From an uncultured archaeon (GTDB lineage: Archaea; Halobacteriota; Methanosarcinia; Methanosarcinales; Methanoperedenaceae), in the NCBI GenBank assembly GCA_902386255.1, contig CABMII010000067.1:1-37985 (forward strand): a stretch of 37,985 nt of DNA, read 5' to 3'. How positions within the stretch are numbered: position 1 is the stretch's first letter; each line of letters opens with the position of its first letter. Position numbers and translations under genes: made by a program. The notes below the pieces were generated by a model. It was not told the origin of the DNA. It saw nothing but the letters and a program-made list of their open reading frames with translations, and ran no database searches. This document shows positions 8,545 to 17,065 of this stretch, piece after piece.

Positions 8545-9631
8545 ATGGATTTACATGTCAGTATATCCAAAAAATTAACGAATAAGGATTCAAATGGGTT
8601 CGCGCTGAATGCAGAATTTGAATGTGGTAATGAAATGATAGTTCTTTTCGGTCCTTCCGGAGCCTGGAAAACACTGACTCTTGACTGCATCGCTGGACTT
8701 GAAGTTCCAGATAAAGGCTTAATAATTGTAAATGGTAATACATATTTTGATTCTGAAAAAAAAAATCAATATTTCGCCACAAAAGAGGAATGTCGGATAT
8801 CTTTTCCAGAATTATGCGTTATTCCCGCATCTTACGGTTGAAGAAAATATCATTTTTGGCTTGCATTCCAGGAATAATACAAAAGAAAAGATGGAAGAGA
8901 TGCTGGATATTTTTGAAATCCATGGCCTTGAAAAAAGGTATCCTTCTCAATTGTCAGGAGGTCAGCGCCAGAGGATTGCACTTGCAAGAGCGCTAATAAC
9001 CCGACCCAAAATACTGCTCCTTGATGAGCCTTTTTCTTCTCTTGATTATGTTGTCAGGATGAGATTAAGAAGGGATTTGAGAAAAATAAGGGAGATTATT
9101 AAAATACCCATTCTTTTGATTACTCATAACCCGGTTGAAGCTTATACAATGGCCGATACCATTATTGTTTACAGACACGGCGGGATAGAACAAACAGGCA
9201 CTCCCAAAGAGATTTTTTCAAAACCAATTAGCAAGAATGTGGCAAAACTTGTGGGAATGAACAATATTTTTAAAGGAACGGTTCTTGAGATAAGAACCGA
9301 TGAAGTTGTAATCCAGAGCCAGGAAAAAATAATCGCACCGGGAACGGAAGGTCTGGAAATTGGCGAGGAAGTTACCTGGTGTATCCGTCCGGACCAGGTA
9401 ATGGTGGTGCGAGAAGACCGACCCCTTGGAAAAGCCGTAGCAGAGAACGTTTTTTCAGGAAAAATCACCGAAATAATCTCAAAAGGAGCGACATATTTAC
9501 TTTTTATTGACGGGGATTTTAATCTTGAAATTGAAATGCCATCACATGCTTTTGAACGTCTTGAAATTGAACAGGGAAAAACGATTAGAGTCTCTTTGAA
9601 AAAAGCTGCTATACATATAATAAAGGAATGA
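8545..9631 (+). pseudogene. modC: Molybdate ABC transporter ATPase ModC, frameshifted and with an altered Walker A
   Basis: Two overlapping frames together give a complete ModC: residues from MDLHVSISKK to about FDSEKK in one frame, then [18 protein letters not shown] onward in the next. The switch lies at a run of ten A (8756-8765); nine A would restore one frame. The Q-loop, signature [14 protein letters not shown], Walker [14 protein letters not shown]-loop LLITHN and the C-terminal TOBE-like domain are all good. The Walker A reads GPSGAWKT, with Trp (TGG) where glycine is expected, one base from GGG. Two defects point to decay, though an assembly error or transcriptional slippage on the A-run cannot be excluded for the first. 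It is likely co-transcribed with modA and modB. Confidence 0.82.
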
Positions 9632-10323
9632 TTAATGTGAAAACAGGCTTGGTCGAGTACGTCGGTGCGCAGCAGGAGATATTCAAAACAGGCAAGGCCT
9701 CAAGCGTTATATCACTGGAGACGGTATCCAACCGGCCGGGCCTGTATGCTATCGGACCGATAGAAGACCTCGACGGAGAGATCACGATATTCGACTCAAA
9801 ACCGTATATCACGAAAGTCCGCGGGGCTGATTACACTGTCGATCGGACGTTCAAGCACGGGGCTATTTTTCTCGTCTGGACGGAGCAGGCGAAGTGGCTG
9901 GATGTCCCTGTTTCCGACACCGTAAAGGGCTATGCGGATCTGCAGCGGTTCGTCAAAACGCAGGCTCAGGCAGCAGGGATCGATGTGACGAAGCCGTTTC
10001 CTTTCCTGCTCTCCGGTACACCGGTCGAGATCAAATGGCATATCAATGTAAACCGTACCGAGGGAAAGCCTATTACGAAAGAATTATTCGCCAGGTCAAA
10101 AGAGGGTTATGTTGCAAAGAATGAGCCCGTTGACATCATCGGATTCTATGCGGAGAGACATACTGGCGAGTTCATCAGCCAGTATGCGCCTGCGATCAAG
10201 GAAGGCTCGGGCATGCAGAACGCTATCCACATCCACCTTGTCTCGCGGGCAAGCTCGGCCGCGGGGCATATCGACGATATTACTTTCGGTGACGGCATGG
10301 TACTTCGCTTGCCGAAACCGTGA
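9628..10323 (+). CDS. Alpha-acetolactate decarboxylase-like protein
   Basis: The 231-residue protein matches the acetolactate decarboxylase fold: [19 protein letters not shown] near the N-terminus and, near the end, [17 protein letters not shown] with H201, H203 and H214 in the positions of the zinc ligands of AlsD. AlsD converts acetolactate to acetoin. It overlaps the modC stop by 4 nt (ATGA), which places it in the mod unit. Proteins of this family beside transporters may have other substrates, so the reaction is uncertain. Its codon use is more G+C rich than modA, which may mean a different origin. Confidence 0.72.
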   Translation: MINVKTGLVEYVGAQQEIFKTGKASSVISLETVSNRPGLYAIGPIEDLDGEITIFDSKPYITKVRGADYTVDRTFKHGAIFLVWTEQAKWLDVPVSDTVKGYADLQRFVKTQAQAAGIDVTKPFPFLLSGTPVEIKWHINVNRTEGKPITKELFARSKEGYVAKNEPVDIIGFYAERHTGEFISQYAPAIKEGSGMQNAIHIHLVSRASSAAGHIDDITFGDGMVLRLPKP

Positions 10324-10324
10324 T

Positions 10325-10470
10325 TTCCTCCCTGTTATCATCTATCCATGGGCATTTGCCGCAGTACTTGGCGGGATAATTGGTTCCAGTCTGGGCAGCC
10401 GCAGGTTTGTAAATGCGACAGTCTATCGCCTGTTCGCAGTAGTCCTTGTTATTGCAGACGCAAAGTCATG
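10325..10470 (+). pseudogene. Fragment of a TauE/SafE-type membrane permease
   Basis: Directly after the decarboxylase-like gene, in a frame without its own start, the translation reads FLPVIIYPWAFAAVLGGIIG, then SSLGSRRFVNATVYRLF and AVVLVIADAK. This is the typical last pair of helices of TauE/SafE (DUF81) permeases, with the GGxxGSxLGSR loop. The rest of the gene is missing, so this is a remnant. It sits where the plus-strand mod genes meet the minus-strand eCIS operon and suggests a deletion or insertion at this boundary. The remaining bases to 10501 show nothing else I can support. Confidence 0.55.
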
Positions 10471-10501
10471 CTTGGGTGAAGCTGAAGGGTTAAAGAATTA
10501 T

Positions 10502-10732
10502 TCATTCCGCAGCAGGTTCGATTTTGGGAATCTCCCCAAACTTCTCGATATTATTCAATCCGGGCTGGTTTTCTCTCGCTAATTCCTCCTCCAGCACCTG
10601 AATCGCCCCGCTGATGCGAAGCAATGTATTTCTCAGGTTCGCCTGTTTTATCTCCAGTTCTCCAAGAGTCCTCTGGCCTGAATCGAATTCTGCCCTGAGT
10701 TCTTTGAGACGCTGCTCCAGTTGTTGTTTCAT
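10502..10732 (-). CDS. Small coiled-coil protein at the end of the eCIS operon
   Basis: The 76-residue protein is nearly all heptad-like helix: MKQQLEQRLKELRAEFDSGQ through QVLEEELAREN, then a short tail with Pro and Gly. GAGGT precedes the ATG, and it starts 17 nt after the third fibre gene, so it is probably the last gene of the operon. I recognise no family. A fibre-trimer chaperone or a structural helix bundle would fit the position, but this is inference. Confidence 0.6.
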   Translation of the reverse strand: MKQQLEQRLKELRAEFDSGQRTLGELEIKQANLRNTLLRISGAIQVLEEELARENQPGLNNIEKFGEIPKIEPAAE

Positions 10733-10748
10733 ATTAATTCTACCTCAT

Positions 10749-11582
10749 TTAAAGTTTCATGATATAAGCTAAAGCATAATAAGGCGGGCGATTTTCATGA
10801 GCCTCGTTCCCGCCGTTCGTATTTGTCTTAAAATGATGGGCATGCTGGCCTACAGAATCTGAAACCGCATGACCTCTCCACATCTCATTGTTGGGATCGG
10901 CATTCCATCCACCGCCGTAATACATTGTTACTGTTGTTTCACCGGGATAAGTTCGTTTTCGCCATGCCAGACCATTGGCATTATTACCTTCAGTGCGATG
11001 CTCGTGCTGGCCGCTTGGCTGGGTATCACCCTCATGGTCATGCGCAGGTATTTGCCTTACATTTAGCGTTACAGCGTCCATACCGCCTGCATCACCTGGT
11101 TTATATTTATCGCCTGCCCCAGCTATAAACCGGTTCCTTAAATCAGGTGTGCCTTTATTGCCGTCACAAAGCGCCCACCCTTCAGGTATAGCGTCTATTG
11201 CTCCCGACCACATGACAATCATTCCTGTCAGGATGATGCCATCGCCCATAAACGATGCTGCTTTTACCGTACCTGTGACCTCAAGCCTCTCTGACGGTGC
11301 TTGTGTCCCGATGCCCACGTTGCCGTTCGTATGGATTCTCATACGTTCTTCAAGAGGACCGCCTTTAGGTCCGGTGGTACTGATTGCCAGGACTCCCTGG
11401 AAATCACTTCCCACTCCCATCATCACGATCCTGGCAAGAGGTTTTTCTAAATCCCTTCTTGTAACGCTCAATTCAGTTGTAGGACTATTTTCGGAATCCA
11501 AAAAAACATTCGACGCGATTATATCCGCTCCAAACGCTTCCGATACTTTTCCAACATTCTTTACTCTTTTTGTATCCGCCAT
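10749..11582 (-). CDS. Fibre-like protein with phage tail-collar domain
   Basis: The 277-residue protein has an N-terminal module (residues about 1-95) nearly the same as that of the neighbouring 434-residue protein: TKRVKNVGKVSEAFGADIIA, ELSVTRRDLEKPL, FQGVLAIS, ERMRIHTNG. One NVGIGTQAPSERLEV repeat follows, then a tail-collar domain as in T4 gp12: VMWSGAIDAIPEGWALCDG, TPDLRNRFIAGAGD, and the end ENRPPYYALAYIMKL. It probably forms a trimeric receptor-binding fibre or its tip. The His-rich part (QIPAHDHEG, QHEH, QHAHHF) is typical of the metal-binding collar needle. The ATG has GAGGAGAGA upstream. Confidence 0.8.
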   Translation of the reverse strand: MADTKRVKNVGKVSEAFGADIIASNVFLDSENSPTTELSVTRRDLEKPLARIVMMGVGSDFQGVLAISTTGPKGGPLEERMRIHTNGNVGIGTQAPSERLEVTGTVKAASFMGDGIILTGMIVMWSGAIDAIPEGWALCDGNKGTPDLRNRFIAGAGDKYKPGDAGGMDAVTLNVRQIPAHDHEGDTQPSGQHEHRTEGNNANGLAWRKRTYPGETTVTMYYGGGWNADPNNEMWRGHAVSDSVGQHAHHFKTNTNGGNEAHENRPPYYALAYIMKL

Positions 11583-11628
11583 ATTTCTCTCCTCAAATAA
11601 AAATTTTAAGGACTCTACTGTTCCAGTC

Positions 11629-12933
11629 TCACGGTTGAACCGTTGTCAGCAAGGCTGTCCCTGTAAAAGCTCCTCCATTAAAATCAATTACAAGAGAGGT
11701 AATGTTGGTCGTAGTATCCGACCACCATCCAATATGGCTCCCGCGCAACTCCCTGTCGGCTCCTGAAGCCGAATTGGTGTACAGGTGAGTGGCTTCCAGG
11801 GCCCTGCTTTTCCCGGTTGCCGCATAGAATCTTGCCATGATGAAGATATCGCCATCTGCATTCCAGTCCGTAAACCCTAAAGTGAGACCTCCGTTGTTCC
11901 TAATATCAAGGTCGCTGTTTGCGCTATTGCCAGTCTCATAAAATCTGTGAGTTAAATTTCTAAATCCGGATGTGTCGAAAATCTTGTTGGGACCCAGCCT
12001 TATATTTTTATTTGCCCCTGCTGTGTCCATCCTGCCAAATAAACGCAGCTCGTAAATCTTGTCTACATCGCCGTTCAATCCACTGAATATTATTGCAGAT
12101 TCCTTATGGACTGTTTGGGATGTCCCGCACCTGATATTTCCGGCAACATCCAGCTTCGCCTGCGGATTTGTCGTCCCGACGCCGACGTTGCCATTTGCTC
12201 CAAATATCGCAGCAAAGTTAGTCACCCCACCATATTTATGCGTATAGACTTCTATCCTTGTACCTTTAATTGATTGGTCGGCTGAAGTGACATCATCAAT
12301 GAACTTCAAGTAGGCAGAACCCGCACCCCAACCACCGTCGTTAGCTGGTTTACCAAAATAACTCGTGTACACAATGGGATCGTTCCATCTTCCTCCGATC
12401 GCTAATCCTGCATTTGCTCCACTGATTTCAAGTTTCTGTGCTGGTCCCGTCGTCCCTATGCCCACGTTGCCATTTGCCAGGACGGTCAAGAGATGTGTTC
12501 CTGCGCCGTAATTCCCGTTTAATAATCGGAAGCCTCTGGCATTCCCGGTAAAATCGGAGACTATATGAAAATTATCGGATGCCTGGGCGCTTGTTCCTAT
12601 CTGAAGTCCCTGCTCAGGTATATGCAGTGGAGTTTTCGGGTTGTCCGTTCCTATGCCCAGGTAGCCATTCGTATGGATTCTCATTCGTTCCACAAGCGGC
12701 CCGCCAGGAGTTCCACTGTTGACGGTACTGATTGCCAGGACTCCCTGGAAATCATTACTGCCCGCCCCAAGCATCTTAATCCGGACAAGAGGTTTTTCGG
12801 CATCCCTTCTTGTAACGCTCAATTCCGTTTTAGGACTTTTTTCGGTATCCAAAAAAACATTCGCTGCGATTACATCCGCTTCATTCGCTTCCGATACTTT
12901 TCCCTCTTTCTTTACTCTTTTCGTAGCCGTCAT
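11629..12933 (-). CDS. Fibre-like protein sharing the N-terminal module of its neighbour
   Basis: The 434-residue protein begins with the same anchor-like module as the downstream fibre (TKRVKKEGKVSEANEADVIA, ELSVTRRDAEKPLVRI, FQGVLAIS), then has three GIGT repeats (YLGIGTDNPKTPLHI, NVGIGTTGPAQKLEI, NVGVGTTNPQAKLDV) separated by beta-rich segments, and a distinct C-terminal domain (about residues 270-434) that I do not recognise. GGGGAACG precedes the ATG. The repeats are common in phage and bacterial tail fibres. Two fibres with the same base and different ends suggest interchangeable target-binding tips. Confidence 0.75.
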   Translation of the reverse strand: MTATKRVKKEGKVSEANEADVIAANVFLDTEKSPKTELSVTRRDAEKPLVRIKMLGAGSNDFQGVLAISTVNSGTPGGPLVERMRIHTNGYLGIGTDNPKTPLHIPEQGLQIGTSAQASDNFHIVSDFTGNARGFRLLNGNYGAGTHLLTVLANGNVGIGTTGPAQKLEISGANAGLAIGGRWNDPIVYTSYFGKPANDGGWGAGSAYLKFIDDVTSADQSIKGTRIEVYTHKYGGVTNFAAIFGANGNVGVGTTNPQAKLDVAGNIRCGTSQTVHKESAIIFSGLNGDVDKIYELRLFGRMDTAGANKNIRLGPNKIFDTSGFRNLTHRFYETGNSANSDLDIRNNGGLTLGFTDWNADGDIFIMARFYAATGKSRALEATHLYTNSASGADRELRGSHIGWWSDTTTNITSLVIDFNGGAFTGTALLTTVQP

Positions 12934-12948
12934 ATTTCGTTCCCCTTT

Positions 12949-15900
12949 TTATTGTGCGGGCAACTTTTGCTCTTCTACACCCAATATTTCAATATCAGCT
13001 CTCACTGCTTTGACTTCCCAATAGAATTTTTGGGATGGGTTCTTGCGGTCAATCATTTTCACATCGAATTTGCCGTCATCGACTTCCGATGCTGCAAGCA
13101 TAGAAACCGGGGAATCACCTTCGAATTTGGGTGTAATCAGGACAGTCCTGTTTTCCTTCCTCGTCAATGCTTCAAAATAATCAGGAAGCTGGACCGTCGT
13201 CCTCCCATCGGAGAGTTCCGCTTCCCCGCGATAGAAAACCGCATTTTCAGGTCCTTCAAGCGTGGAATGCGTAAGATATTTATTTTCAGGATCCAGCGGA
13301 TGGTGAGCCATAAAGGCTTTTGACCATCCCGGGCCGACAGAAAATAATTTTTTGTTTAGGTTAAGACCGATTGCACTATTCGTACCTTCCACTGTCCCGC
13401 CCGCCATGATCCAGTGGTTGCCACTGGAATCGAGTCCTTTTAAGAAAGTGCGAGTTCCATCTATGACTAAATTGCCGGCAACATGAAGCCTCTCAGAAGG
13501 ACTTATCGTCCCTATGCCGACATTGCCGTCCTTATCTATGACTAATCGATCTGCTGTGTTATCCATATCCGATATTGAAAGCCTGCTGCGGTTTGAGGTA
13601 ATACCAAACCTTTTACCGCCTGCCGCGGGTCTGTTATCCAGTGATATTCCCGAACCCCAGAGAGTATCGGATGACAAAATGCATAGAGGCAATTTGTCTG
13701 GCGTTGTCGTCCCTATGCCGACATTGCCGGATTTGTCAATTACAAGCCTGTAAGCAATATCATCTCCTAGGCTAAAACCACTTGCCGGAGTGGCTGTGCC
13801 CGTTGCACCTACCCTTAAATACCAGTTCGTACCCCCTGGAGCTATATTTGAAATTCCAATTCCTGCGCCCACACCATGTGCGCTTGATTCCTGTCCACTA
13901 ATCGAAAGCTTTTGAGGCGGGGTCGTCGTCCCTATCCCGACATTGCCGGCTATATAAGTTGAATCTGCAAGCAGGCTTAACTTTGGGACGTTTTTACTAT
14001 ATATACCGGTAAGTAATAGTTCATCTGCATTACCATCGCCGGTCTTGTTGAAAGCCTCCAGATAAATTTTATTATCATTTGCATTATTGGTTAGAACTAA
14101 CTGCCCTCCGCCATTACCTTCCAGTCCAAGCTTTATTGCTTTTCCCTTTACATCTAATGTATATCCTGGAGTCGTTGTCCCTATGCCGACGTAGCCCTTA
14201 TCATAATAAATCCCTTTGGTATTGGTAAACCACTGGCCGATTGGAAGATTGGTTATCAATGAGCCATCGCCGATAAACGCAGCAGCTTTAATTCTGCCGT
14301 TAACCTCTAACTTTTCAGAAGGAGCCGAAGTCCCGATGCCTACGCCACTGGCTGCCAGTACGAGTGCATCCTGGAATGAATTGTTGTTTATAGTGAAAGG
14401 GGTGAAAGTTGTTCCCGTGATCTTGACGAACTTGAGAGAATTATCATCCCAGGAAGCAATTCTCCATTCCTGCTTCCCGTTATTCACACCAACTGAAGGA
14501 CCCCAGCTTCCGGGTGTTCCGAGAACCTCCAGCCCCGCATTACTTTTGAGACTTCCTGCATTTATTAATACATCACCATCGACCTGGAGTTTCCGTGCAG
14601 GTGCCGATGTTCCGATGCAGACCCTGCCGGAGCCGTCTATCGTCATCCTAGTGACCGAACCGGTACCGAAACTCAGCGGATGGGCGGTATTCGTCCCGAT
14701 AATCATGCCGGCAGGCGCACCCCACCAGCCGGAATCATGCGCCATAACCCGCGCATCTATGCCAGCCGTTCTGACAGACAATTTTACACTCTTCGGACCC
14801 AGAATATCAAGAACCTTGCCCCACGATTCGGCATTCTCGGCATCTGCCGTCCCGGTTCCGATACCCACGTTGCCCGAATTATCAATGTTCAGGGCCGGAT
14901 CTACAGCGCCGTCGGAACTTACAATTTTACTGTGCCTGTGGAGTGTATTGGCAACCGAGTTGTCGGTTAAAGCCACCCAACTCGTACCATAAGCAATATC
15001 CACTAAATTACCTTCAAGACCGATTTTCCATTTATCTGCGGCTTCATCCCAGATTATCTGGGCGTTTTTTACCGTACCCCCGCGGAAAACCTCAAGACCC
15101 CCATTAATGGTCTTCGGGGTGGGCTGTGGTGGATATTTATTCACTATGACGACATTATCTACAACTTCCAGCGTTTTGGTCTCGATTGTTGTAGTAGCAC
15201 CCTTGATATCAAGATTTCCATAAATAGTACAGTCACCATCTACAACCAGATTTTTATCCCCGGGGTCGGCAGTTCCGCCAATATGCAGACCGCCTTTAAT
15301 TCCTTCCTTTATAGACAGTGCCCCGCTGAACCTGGTTAGTTGCGAAGTGACAAGAATTCCGTTTTGACCGTCAATTTTCTTTCCTTCAAGGGATGGCATG
15401 TAGGTTTCTTTTTCAATTGACAGCGTCAATTTACCGTAAGCTCCGGCATAGGTACGCAATGGCGTAGTGCCATCTTTATCAAAATAACTGACGCTTGAGT
15501 CGACAGGGGGTGAGCCATCAGTTTGAACCCTGCCGAGTATTATTTTCCCTTCACTTTCTCTAATATTTGATTTGTTTGTATCCTTATCGATTACGGCTTT
15601 CTCGACCCAGTGGATCTTATCAGTGCCGCCCCTATCCGGTACTTCATCTGCCGCTTCCTTTTTATGATAAACATAAATATACACACCCGCCTGCAATTCG
15701 GTAGTGCCAAGAGGCACAGTAGTGGGCTCAGTAAGGACAATCTCCTCGCTTATGTCTTCATTCTCATTACCTTCATCCTGCGAGCCTTTAATTGTATTGA
15801 TAGCCATTCCCGGCTCGACTACGACTTGACCGGATACAACTTTAAGATCCAGGCCCCAGACTATCCCCTGTGTGTGGAGATGCCTGTTATGAAGGCGCCG

Positions 15901-15990
15901 CATTCGGATATGATAATTCTGTTCCAGGTTAAACTCTTCCTGCTTGAGGAAGAGACCATCAAAATACCGCATTCTCTTAACTTCTGCCAT
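12949..15990 (-). CDS. Large fibre/baseplate protein with GIGT repeats
   Basis: This 1013-residue protein starts MAEVKRMRYFDGLFLKQEEF, an N-terminus common in eCIS and tail-associated proteins, followed by an about 200-residue beta-rich domain. Seven NVGIGT-type repeats follow (for example VGIGTTTPGYTLDV, NVGIGTTTPPQKLSI, NVGIGTISPSERLHV). The C-terminal part has ENKYLTHSTLEGPE and GRTTVQLPDYFEALT, a module seen at the ends of tail fibres that resembles an intramolecular assembly or anchoring domain. GGAGGTAAAAATAA precedes the ATG. The coding repeats also appear as short repeats in the DNA. It probably links the baseplate to the two smaller fibres; homology to Afp13 is by position only. Confidence 0.78.
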   Translation of the reverse strand: MAEVKRMRYFDGLFLKQEEFNLEQNYHIRMRRLHNRHLHTQGIVWGLDLKVVSGQVVVEPGMAINTIKGSQDEGNENEDISEEIVLTEPTTVPLGTTELQAGVYIYVYHKKEAADEVPDRGGTDKIHWVEKAVIDKDTNKSNIRESEGKIILGRVQTDGSPPVDSSVSYFDKDGTTPLRTYAGAYGKLTLSIEKETYMPSLEGKKIDGQNGILVTSQLTRFSGALSIKEGIKGGLHIGGTADPGDKNLVVDGDCTIYGNLDIKGATTTIETKTLEVVDNVVIVNKYPPQPTPKTINGGLEVFRGGTVKNAQIIWDEAADKWKIGLEGNLVDIAYGTSWVALTDNSVANTLHRHSKIVSSDGAVDPALNIDNSGNVGIGTGTADAENAESWGKVLDILGPKSVKLSVRTAGIDARVMAHDSGWWGAPAGMIIGTNTAHPLSFGTGSVTRMTIDGSGRVCIGTSAPARKLQVDGDVLINAGSLKSNAGLEVLGTPGSWGPSVGVNNGKQEWRIASWDDNSLKFVKITGTTFTPFTINNNSFQDALVLAASGVGIGTSAPSEKLEVNGRIKAAAFIGDGSLITNLPIGQWFTNTKGIYYDKGYVGIGTTTPGYTLDVKGKAIKLGLEGNGGGQLVLTNNANDNKIYLEAFNKTGDGNADELLLTGIYSKNVPKLSLLADSTYIAGNVGIGTTTPPQKLSISGQESSAHGVGAGIGISNIAPGGTNWYLRVGATGTATPASGFSLGDDIAYRLVIDKSGNVGIGTTTPDKLPLCILSSDTLWGSGISLDNRPAAGGKRFGITSNRSRLSISDMDNTADRLVIDKDGNVGIGTISPSERLHVAGNLVIDGTRTFLKGLDSSGNHWIMAGGTVEGTNSAIGLNLNKKLFSVGPGWSKAFMAHHPLDPENKYLTHSTLEGPENAVFYRGEAELSDGRTTVQLPDYFEALTRKENRTVLITPKFEGDSPVSMLAASEVDDGKFDVKMIDRKNPSQKFYWEVKAVRADIEILGVEEQKLPAQ

Positions 15991-16045
15991 TTATTTTTAC
16001 CTCCTTGATTTTATCAACATAAGATACAATTTTTTCAATCAACTC

Positions 16046-17065
16046 TCAGTCGCTGTTTTTCCCCATAATCAGGCCGCCAAGCAGCGTATCCACTCCCACT
16101 GTGGAATGGTAGGATATCTGCATGGTCGGGGCCTGGATTACAAGCACGTAGTACGTATGGGCAGGCTTTTCCTGGTTGATTATATCTATGATAGCTTTCT
16201 TCTTTTTTTCAAGCATAACCCGGTCAAGCATAGGCAATTCCATGAAAACCTGAAAGTAATAGGGGCGCCCTTCCCCCACCGCTGTATTCATCCCGACGGT
16301 CGAAGCGACTCCCACCTGGAACGGATCCAAGAATTCAAATATGGATATTTTGACATCCTCGCCGACGTATATTTTAATATATTCCTTAAGCCCGTCCAGT
16401 GTTCCGCGTTTCTGGTACAATGGTATGATTTTAGCTATGAGGTCGCGTTTCTTTTTGGCATTATCAGCATTCCATTCTTTCTCCTCCTTGAGGATTAATG
16501 CCATCCATCCTGCAAGCCACGAAAGGAATTCCAGCGGCGTTTTATCAGGATCAAAGTAATCCTGGATACAATCCAGTATCTCTTCAATGCCTTTCCTTTT
16601 CTCGATTTCGTCTGGAAACGCCTCTTCCAGTACGCTCAAATTCAGAAGGACAAGGTCATTGCCTCCCGGATTTTTTTTGATGAGTTCTTTTATCGGGTCG
16701 GTTAACAATACCTTCCGGAAACCTTTTTCATCGTATACCGGTTTGAGGAGCAGGTTGTTAAATTCCATGGATAAAGCATTTATGAGAGCTTCGGATGGGG
16801 GACTCAAACCGTCATACTCATCCAGTAGCGATACAGTTTCCTGTGAAAATAACCTTCTTAAGTACAGGGATAAAGGATCATTAACATCCCGAAGTCTGGA
16901 TGCCAGACTGGCAGGGTTCTTGATATCTACCTGTGGCAGCGAGTAGGTTGAAAGGATATTTTCGAACGCTTTCAGGAATCTTCCCAGGAAATTATCCTTT
17001 TCTTCAGGCTGGTAAATCCCGGGCAGGTACCGGAGATACTTACTTTCATTTTCTTTATTATTCAT
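16046..17065 (-). CDS. Baseplate wedge protein, phage tail protein I type
   Basis: The 339-residue protein has the P2 gpI/tail-protein pattern: YLRYLPGIYQPEE near the start, FDPDKTPLEFLSWLAGWMAL in the middle and IIPLYQKRGTLDGLKEYIKIY, then a C-terminal beta part with VGVDTLLGG. In contractile systems this protein joins the baseplate wedge to the fibres, which agrees with the fibre gene directly after it. It overlaps the preceding gene by 8 nt. Confidence 0.85.
   Translation of the reverse strand: MNNKENESKYLRYLPGIYQPEEKDNFLGRFLKAFENILSTYSLPQVDIKNPASLASRLRDVNDPLSLYLRRLFSQETVSLLDEYDGLSPPSEALINALSMEFNNLLLKPVYDEKGFRKVLLTDPIKELIKKNPGGNDLVLLNLSVLEEAFPDEIEKRKGIEEILDCIQDYFDPDKTPLEFLSWLAGWMALILKEEKEWNADNAKKKRDLIAKIIPLYQKRGTLDGLKEYIKIYVGEDVKISIFEFLDPFQVGVASTVGMNTAVGEGRPYYFQVFMELPMLDRVMLEKKKKAIIDIINQEKPAHTYYVLVIQAPTMQISYHSTVGVDTLLGGLIMGKNSD

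Noticed and set aside
10109-10582. Plus-strand 157-residue frame as one gene
   Set aside because: Its first part is out-of-frame reading of the decarboxylase-like gene; only the middle (10325-10470) resembles a protein, as a permease fragment.
12949-15990. Short DNA repeats resembling a CRISPR or tandem array
   Set aside because: The repeats are in-frame codons of the GIGT protein repeats, unevenly spaced and variable; no constant repeat with unique spacers.
10749-15990. Diversity-generating retroelement acting on the fibre genes
   Set aside because: No reverse transcriptase and no template repeat with A-specific changes were seen in the window.
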